Made by a program: the position numbers and the translations under genes
In this document: positions 60,013 to 64,000 of the stretch, piece by piece
How positions within the stretch are numbered: the stretch's first letter is position 1
Layout: the number at the start of each line of letters is the position of its first letter
Origin: Hymenobacter citatus
GTDB lineage: Bacteria; Bacteroidota; Bacteroidia; Cytophagales; Hymenobacteraceae
Assembly: GCF_014333615.1 (NCBI RefSeq)
Contig: NZ_JACSCY010000017.1
Coordinates: 1 to 64,000 of the forward strand
Length of the DNA: 64,000 bases
Direction of reading: 5' to 3'
Notes under the pieces: generated by a model
Databases searched by the model: none
The model's input: the letters and a program-made list of their open reading frames with translations, nothing else
Told to the model about the DNA's origin: nothing

Positions 60013-60621
60013 ATGATAAAGCAAGTAGTACTTCCATTACTTTTCCTATCCCTACCCGCCGCGGCCCAGCTCAGGCCCCAGGAGCCAGCCCAGCGCACCA
60101 TGTTCCCGAACGTGCTGCCCGGTACCATTTCCAACGTGCGGCATAGCCAGCCCATACGTTACCAAACCGCCGACCGCCAGTGGCACGACGGCCAGCTTCA
60201 CCAGCTAAAGACCGAACGCGTCTACCTCGTTAACGACTATCAACAAGCTATTCCCTACCTCCCCACGGAGGTAATCCGTGTGGTGCTGCCCGACGCCACG
60301 TATGGCAGGGTAGGACGCTATTTTGCGAAGGAATTATTTGTGGGGAGCAAGCTGGGGTTATATCAATACCAGGATATGGAAGCGGGTTTCGTCTGGCAGT
60401 TGCTAGGCACACAGTGGTGGCTGCGCCGTCCCGATGGCGCCGTGGTGAAGCTGCGCAGCGGCCGCGCCGCGTTCAGCCGGCAGATGCTGAGCGTGGTGGG
60501 CGACGATCCGGAACTGGCCAAACGCCTGCAAGCCCGCGCCTACCGCCGCCGCGACGCTGCGGCTATTCTGGAGAAATATCAGCAGTGGCAGCAGGCACAA
60601 TCGGCGGCGCCGCGGCAATAA
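60013..60621 (+). CDS. Hypothetical secreted protein
   Basis: A 202-residue protein with a signal peptide (MIKQVVLPLLFLSLPAAAQ). The mature part is mixed alpha/beta with RYQTADRQWHDGQLHQLKTE, then IRVVLPDATYGRVGRYFAKE, and a basic helical C-terminus. No family recognised. It lies 36 bp upstream of the next gene, which has its own promoter box inside the gap. Confidence 0.7.
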   Translation: MIKQVVLPLLFLSLPAAAQLRPQEPAQRTMFPNVLPGTISNVRHSQPIRYQTADRQWHDGQLHQLKTERVYLVNDYQQAIPYLPTEVIRVVLPDATYGRVGRYFAKELFVGSKLGLYQYQDMEAGFVWQLLGTQWWLRRPDGAVVKLRSGRAAFSRQMLSVVGDDPELAKRLQARAYRRRDAAAILEKYQQWQQAQSAAPRQ

Positions 60622-60657
60622 ACTACCCCGCAGAGCGGCCACTTCCGAGGAGCTTCG

Positions 60658-60665
60658 TACTTTTG
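60658..60665 (+). promoter_or_regulatory. -7 box TACTTTTG six nt before a start codon
   Basis: Exact TAnnTTTG with 6 nt to the ATG at 60672, so transcription would start at or next to the A of ATG: predicted leaderless mRNA. Confidence 0.6.
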
Positions 60666-60671
60666 TGCGCC

Positions 60672-61067
60672 ATGCCCGACGCCGAATCGCCCCTTGCCTC
60701 CCTCCACCGTGCCGCCGAGGCTGTGCGGCAGCAGCTGCGCTTGAACGCCTATGATGTGGCGTCGGTGGAGCGATTGGCTGCTTTTATCGAAGAGCAGCGC
60801 GCTACCATTAAGCCTAGTGAACGAGAAGGTGTTATCACCGCGCTAGGCTGCTTCTTGGGGCAGTGCCTGGTGCACACCTACCAGGGCGAGTGGGCCGCCG
60901 GCCTCGACAATACTACAGGGGTAGGCATCGGCGGCAAAAGTTTCTTCAACCCCTTCTACCGCGTGTCGCAGCAATTGGCGCACGGGCCATCTGAGTCGGT
61001 GGCCGTATTTTTTGCCCAGGTGCCTGCGCATCTGCAAGCTGCTCAACGTCGTAAAAACTGGATTTAG
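60672..61067 (+). CDS. Hypothetical cytosolic protein upstream of cmk
   Basis: A 131-residue soluble protein with three helices and a short strand region (GEWAAGLDNTTGVGIGGKSF) that resembles domains of unassigned Bacteroidota proteins. It ends right where the cmk frame opens (shared bases near 61067) and is probably in one transcript with cmk and ispH. Function unknown. The ATG at 60672 is supported by the promoter box, which lies inside the longer frame from 60414. Confidence 0.75.
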   Translation: MPDAESPLASLHRAAEAVRQQLRLNAYDVASVERLAAFIEEQRATIKPSEREGVITALGCFLGQCLVHTYQGEWAAGLDNTTGVGIGGKSFFNPFYRVSQQLAHGPSESVAVFFAQVPAHLQAAQRRKNWI

Positions 61068-61099
61068 TGGACACCCTTCCTTCGCCTAGCCCCTTCGCC

Positions 61100-61813
61100 A
61101 TGCGCCAGCTCGTTATTGCCATCGATGGTCACTCTTCCTGTGGCAAGAGCACCACGGCCAAGGCCGTAGCTGCCGAGCTAGGCTACGCGTACATCGACAC
61201 CGGGGCCATGTACCGGGCCGTGACGCTCTACCTGCTGGAGCACCACATTGCCTTCGACGACCTGCCGCGTATTGAGGAAGCCCTGCACCAGATGCAGATT
61301 TCCTTTAAGCGCAACCGCAAAACCGGCCGCAACGAGCTGTGCCTGGATGGACACGTGCGCGAGGACGAAATTCGGCAGATGCGTATTTCCAACTCCGTGA
61401 GTGAGGTGTCCATAATTCCGGCCGTGCGCCACGCCCTGGTGCGTCAGCAGCAGCAAATGGGCCGCAAGCGGGGTATTGTGATGGACGGCCGCGATATTGG
61501 CACCACCGTGTTTCCGGATGCCGAGGTCAAGATTTTTATGACGGCCGACACCCATACCCGCGCTGTGCGTCGGCAGGAAGAATTGGCCGTGAAAAACGAA
61601 GTGGTAGAGCTGGCCGACATCATCGACAACCTCGAAAAGCGCGACCACATCGACTCTACCCGCGCCGAAAGCCCCCTGCGCCGCGCTCCCGATGCCGTGT
61701 TGCTGGATACCTCCCACATGACCATTGATGAGCAGGTGGACTTTGTGCTGGAACGCGCTTCAGCTGCCTTATTTGCGCCTATGGCGGCGGGTAGTGAACG
61801 GAATGGCAGCTAA
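61100..61813 (+). CDS. cmk: Cytidylate kinase
   Basis: A 237-residue NMP kinase. P-loop IDGHSSCGKSTTAK near residue 7, YIDTGAMYRAVTLYL near 30, and GRDIGTTVFPDAEVKIF near 130 (NMP-binding and lid) identify CMP kinase. It phosphorylates CMP and dCMP. The ATG at 61100 starts MRQLVIAIDG; the GTG at 61067 adds 11 residues. ispH follows 66 bp downstream; the two genes are neighbours in several phyla. Confidence 0.93.
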   Translation: MRQLVIAIDGHSSCGKSTTAKAVAAELGYAYIDTGAMYRAVTLYLLEHHIAFDDLPRIEEALHQMQISFKRNRKTGRNELCLDGHVREDEIRQMRISNSVSEVSIIPAVRHALVRQQQQMGRKRGIVMDGRDIGTTVFPDAEVKIFMTADTHTRAVRRQEELAVKNEVVELADIIDNLEKRDHIDSTRAESPLRRAPDAVLLDTSHMTIDEQVDFVLERASAALFAPMAAGSERNGS

Positions 61814-61879
61814 GCGGTTATATCAGTAAAATTGCGCAGCCGGTTGGCAATTGGCGCTCTGTTTGCAGAACAAAAAGCT

Positions 61880-62761
61880 ATGAACATCATCATCGACAAA
61901 AATTCGGGCTACTGCTTCGGCGTTGAATTCGCCATTCAGATGGCCGAGGATGAGCTGGCGCACGAGGAAACCCTGTATTGCCTGGGCGACATTGTGCACA
62001 ATCGGATGGAGGTGGAGCGTCTGCACGCCCTGGGCCTGCGCATCATCGACCGCGAGCAGCTGGGCACGCTTCACGATTGCAAGGTCTTGATTCGGGCGCA
62101 CGGCGAGCCGCCGGAAACCTACCAGCTGGCCATGCAGAACAACCTGGAGCTGATTGACGCCTCGTGCCCCGTGGTGCTGAAGCTGCAAAATCGCGTGAAG
62201 CACGCCTTCGATATCAGCAACCGCCAGCAAGGGCAAATCGTCATTTATGGGCAGCCCGGCCACGCCGAGGTGGCAGGCTTGGCCGGTCAGACCGGCAACC
62301 AAGCCATCATTGTCATGAACGAGTCGGACCTGGACCAAGTGGACTTTTCGCGCCCCGTTACGTTGTTCAGCCAGACGACCAAGAGCACGGCCGGCTTCTA
62401 CCACATGAAGCAGGTGATTGAGGAGCGCATTGCCGCCGCCGGAGCCGACGGAGCCTCCTTCGACGCCAACGACAGCATTTGCCGGCAGGTAAGCAACCGC
62501 GAGCCCGCCTTGGCCAAGTTTGCCACCCAGCACGACGTCATCGTGTTTGTGAGCGGCCGCAAAAGCTCTAATGGTAAGGCCCTGTTTGGCGTAGTCAACA
62601 AAACCAACCCGCGCAGCTACTTCGTGGAAAACGAGGAAGAGTTGCAAGACGACTGGTTCCAGGATGCACAGTCGGTAGGGATTTGCGGGGCTACCAGCAC
62701 GCCCATGTGGCTGATGCAGCAGGTAGCCGACCGCATTGCTGAGATTGGCGAACTGGTATAA
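61880..62761 (+). CDS. ispH: 4-hydroxy-3-methylbut-2-enyl diphosphate reductase
   Basis: A 293-residue iron-sulfur enzyme, last step of the MEP isoprenoid pathway. Cluster cysteines are in SGYCFGVEFA (residue 12), IDASCPVV (near 96) and NDSICRQVSN (near 198); other family blocks are GDIVHN and RAHGEPP and the C-terminal GATSTPMWL. The family usually has TICxAT; here the third site reads SICRQV. The ATG at 61880 is the family start. Followed by a strong terminator. Confidence 0.94.
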   Translation: MNIIIDKNSGYCFGVEFAIQMAEDELAHEETLYCLGDIVHNRMEVERLHALGLRIIDREQLGTLHDCKVLIRAHGEPPETYQLAMQNNLELIDASCPVVLKLQNRVKHAFDISNRQQGQIVIYGQPGHAEVAGLAGQTGNQAIIVMNESDLDQVDFSRPVTLFSQTTKSTAGFYHMKQVIEERIAAAGADGASFDANDSICRQVSNREPALAKFATQHDVIVFVSGRKSSNGKALFGVVNKTNPRSYFVENEEELQDDWFQDAQSVGICGATSTPMWLMQQVADRIAEIGELV

Positions 62762-62785
62762 GCTAATTGATTGCAATACAGCAGA

Positions 62786-62822
62786 CAACTGCCCGGCTGG
62801 TGCCCTTCCAGCCGGGCAGTTG
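62786..62822 (+). terminator. Intrinsic terminator of ispH
   Basis: A 15-bp perfect stem CAACTGCCCGGCTGG/CCAGCCGGGCAGTTG with a 7-nt loop. Confidence 0.85.
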
Positions 62823-62889
62823 CTATAATAGGGTAGGGGGTATGGCATGATTTGCGCCCTGCCTTCTGCATAACTGCCGATTTCATTGC

Positions 62890-63465
62890 ATGCGTAAACT
62901 TGCTAACTATTTCCTGAGCGGGCTGCTGGTAGTGGCGCCCATCGCCCTTACCATCTACATTCTGATAGCCGCCTTCACCTGGCTCGACCACCTCTTTTAC
63001 GTGGAAGGCGTGCCGGGACTGGGCCTATTGCTGCTGGCTGCGCTGATTACCAGCATCGGCTTCTTGGCCACTACCTTCCTGGTGCGCCCCTGGCTGACGA
63101 TTACACAGCGGATGCTGCACCGTATGCCGCTGGTGGGCATCATCTATTCCAGTATCAAAGATCTGTTTGCGGCGTTTGTGGGCGACAATCAGAAGTTCAA
63201 CCGGCCAGTACTAGTACGCACCAATTCCGAACTGCCATCTTATCGAATGGGCTTTGCCACCCAGGAAAACATTGTGGCCCTCGACCAGCCGCATTTGGTG
63301 GCCGTGTACTACCCGCACTCCTACAACTTTTCGGGGGAGCTGCAACTGGTGCCCATAGAGAGCATCACCTACCTCAACATCTCCAGCAGCGAGGCCATGA
63401 AGTTTATCGTCTCGGGTGGGGTATCCAGCATCCGGGGAGTGCCAGCCCCACGCGACGAGGAATAG
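62890..63465 (+). CDS. DUF502 family membrane protein
   Basis: A 191-residue protein with two transmembrane helices (FLSGLLVVAPIALTIYILIA and LGLLLLAALITSIGFLATTF), then a beta-rich soluble domain. RMPLVGIIYSSIKDLFAAFV and GFATQENIVA are characteristic of DUF502, a family whose plant members are called LIKE-COV. Function is unknown in bacteria. The start is ATG at 62890. Confidence 0.9.
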   Translation: MRKLANYFLSGLLVVAPIALTIYILIAAFTWLDHLFYVEGVPGLGLLLLAALITSIGFLATTFLVRPWLTITQRMLHRMPLVGIIYSSIKDLFAAFVGDNQKFNRPVLVRTNSELPSYRMGFATQENIVALDQPHLVAVYYPHSYNFSGELQLVPIESITYLNISSSEAMKFIVSGGVSSIRGVPAPRDEE

Positions 63466-63564
63466 CAACGGCCCACCCTAACGCCGACGGTAGGGTAGGA
63501 AAACGGGCACGTATTGCGCCGCCACAGTGTTCTAAAGGGCTATTTTCTCATTAGAATACCGCAG

Positions 63565-64000
63565 TTGAAAACTACACTTCATTTCCAGCGCTACGGGCAC
63601 GGGCCACGGGTGGTGCTGGCGTTTCATGGCTACGGGCAGGGGCATGGACATTGGCGCAGCCTGGTATCGGTGCTGGGCGAGCAGCGGGTGAGCGTGTACG
63701 CGTTCGACCTGTTCTACCACGGCCAGAGCCGCCTCAGCCGCACCGATGCGCCCCTCACCAAACAGCGCCTGGGCGACCTGCTGGCCGATTTCCTACGCGA
63801 ACAGCAGATTGATACGTTTGGCCTATTGGCGTTCAGCATGGGGGCTAAGTTTGCCCTCACCGCGGCCGAGCGCTTCCCCGATAAGGTAGAGCAGCTCTGG
63901 CTGCTAGCCCCCGATGGCTTGCAACGGCAACTCTGGTACACATTGGCTACCGCGCCGCCGTTTATGCGCAACTTGCTGGGCCGTACGGTGCTGCGCCCGC
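63565..64000 (+). CDS. Alpha/beta hydrolase, truncated by window edge
   Basis: The first 145 codons of an alpha/beta hydrolase. Oxyanion motif LAFHGYGQGHGHW, then YAFDLFYHGQSRLS, and the nucleophile elbow LLAFSMGAKFALTAA (Ser near residue 92). The reading frame has no ATG before the conserved region; the TTG at 63565 (LKTTLHFQRYG) is the best start, so a rare start codon is assumed. The C-terminal half with Asp and His lies beyond position 64000. Confidence 0.75.
   Translation, partial: MKTTLHFQRYGHGPRVVLAFHGYGQGHGHWRSLVSVLGEQRVSVYAFDLFYHGQSRLSRTDAPLTKQRLGDLLADFLREQQIDTFGLLAFSMGAKFALTAAERFPDKVEQLWLLAPDGLQRQLWYTLATAPPFMRNLLGRTVLRP

Overview
The window comes from a GC-rich member of the Bacteroidota, most likely a Hymenobacter-like cytophagalean. 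Four things point there. Promoters repeatedly show the Bacteroidota -7 box TAnnTTTG. Clear Shine-Dalgarno sequences are mostly absent. The tmRNA tag reads GEYSYAMAA, close to the tag I recall for Cytophaga. The gene content (S9 dipeptidyl peptidase, PorT-like barrel, zapA next to a small coiled-coil gene and rny, DUF1684, TonB-era lipoproteins) fits the same group. This is ordinary chromosome, dense with core genes and heavily decorated with short palindromic repeats.

Layout. 0-9 kb: pirin and nitroreductase, secreted dipeptidyl peptidase, tRNA-Asp modifying GluQRS, endonuclease V, an overlapping DUF1990-type pair, and a zinc alcohol dehydrogenase. 9-15 kb: cytochrome b, aminotransferase, aldehyde dehydrogenase, DinB protein, MsrB. 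15-19 kb: an ABC-transporter operon with its own YtrA-type GntR repressor and a matching operator on the promoter, followed by a DUF2807-like protein, a DoxX-like protein and a flavin-binding stress protein. 19-25 kb: outer-membrane barrel, GNAT acetyltransferase, ModF-like double ATPase, then an accessory patch with a REP-associated tyrosine transposase between two 150-bp REP-pair copies, an orphan MNT nucleotidyltransferase and an AT-rich lipoprotein gene. 25-32 kb: isocitrate dehydrogenase, M16 protease, dnaX and the tmRNA gene. 32-34 kb: an AT-richer segment directly downstream of tmRNA, with an unusual two-HTH protein, a very small membrane protein gene and three look-alike hairpins. 34-46 kb: UvsE, lipoproteins, phosphoesterase, RadC, PheT, the ZapA/RNase Y cluster. 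46-53 kb: a tripartite RND efflux operon (adaptor, pump, outer-membrane channel). 53-64 kb: a flavin disulfide reductase, succinyl-CoA ligase alpha, a cysteine/cystathionine synthase, a response regulator, adenine deaminase, cmk and ispH, a DUF502 protein and a truncated alpha/beta hydrolase at the right edge.

The most distinctive feature is the load of palindromic intergenic elements, in at least five families. Several lie so tightly against genes that they supply stop codons (gluQ and nfi together, the GNAT gene, the RND adaptor gene). The RAYT with flanking REP pairs is the only obvious mobility machinery. Three genes too short to appear among ORFs of 60 codons or more are reported at 33597-33710, 42761-42931 and 59675-59830. 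I see no prophage, integrase, CRISPR array, rRNA or tRNA gene. All family assignments are from reading motifs by eye; no database search was run.
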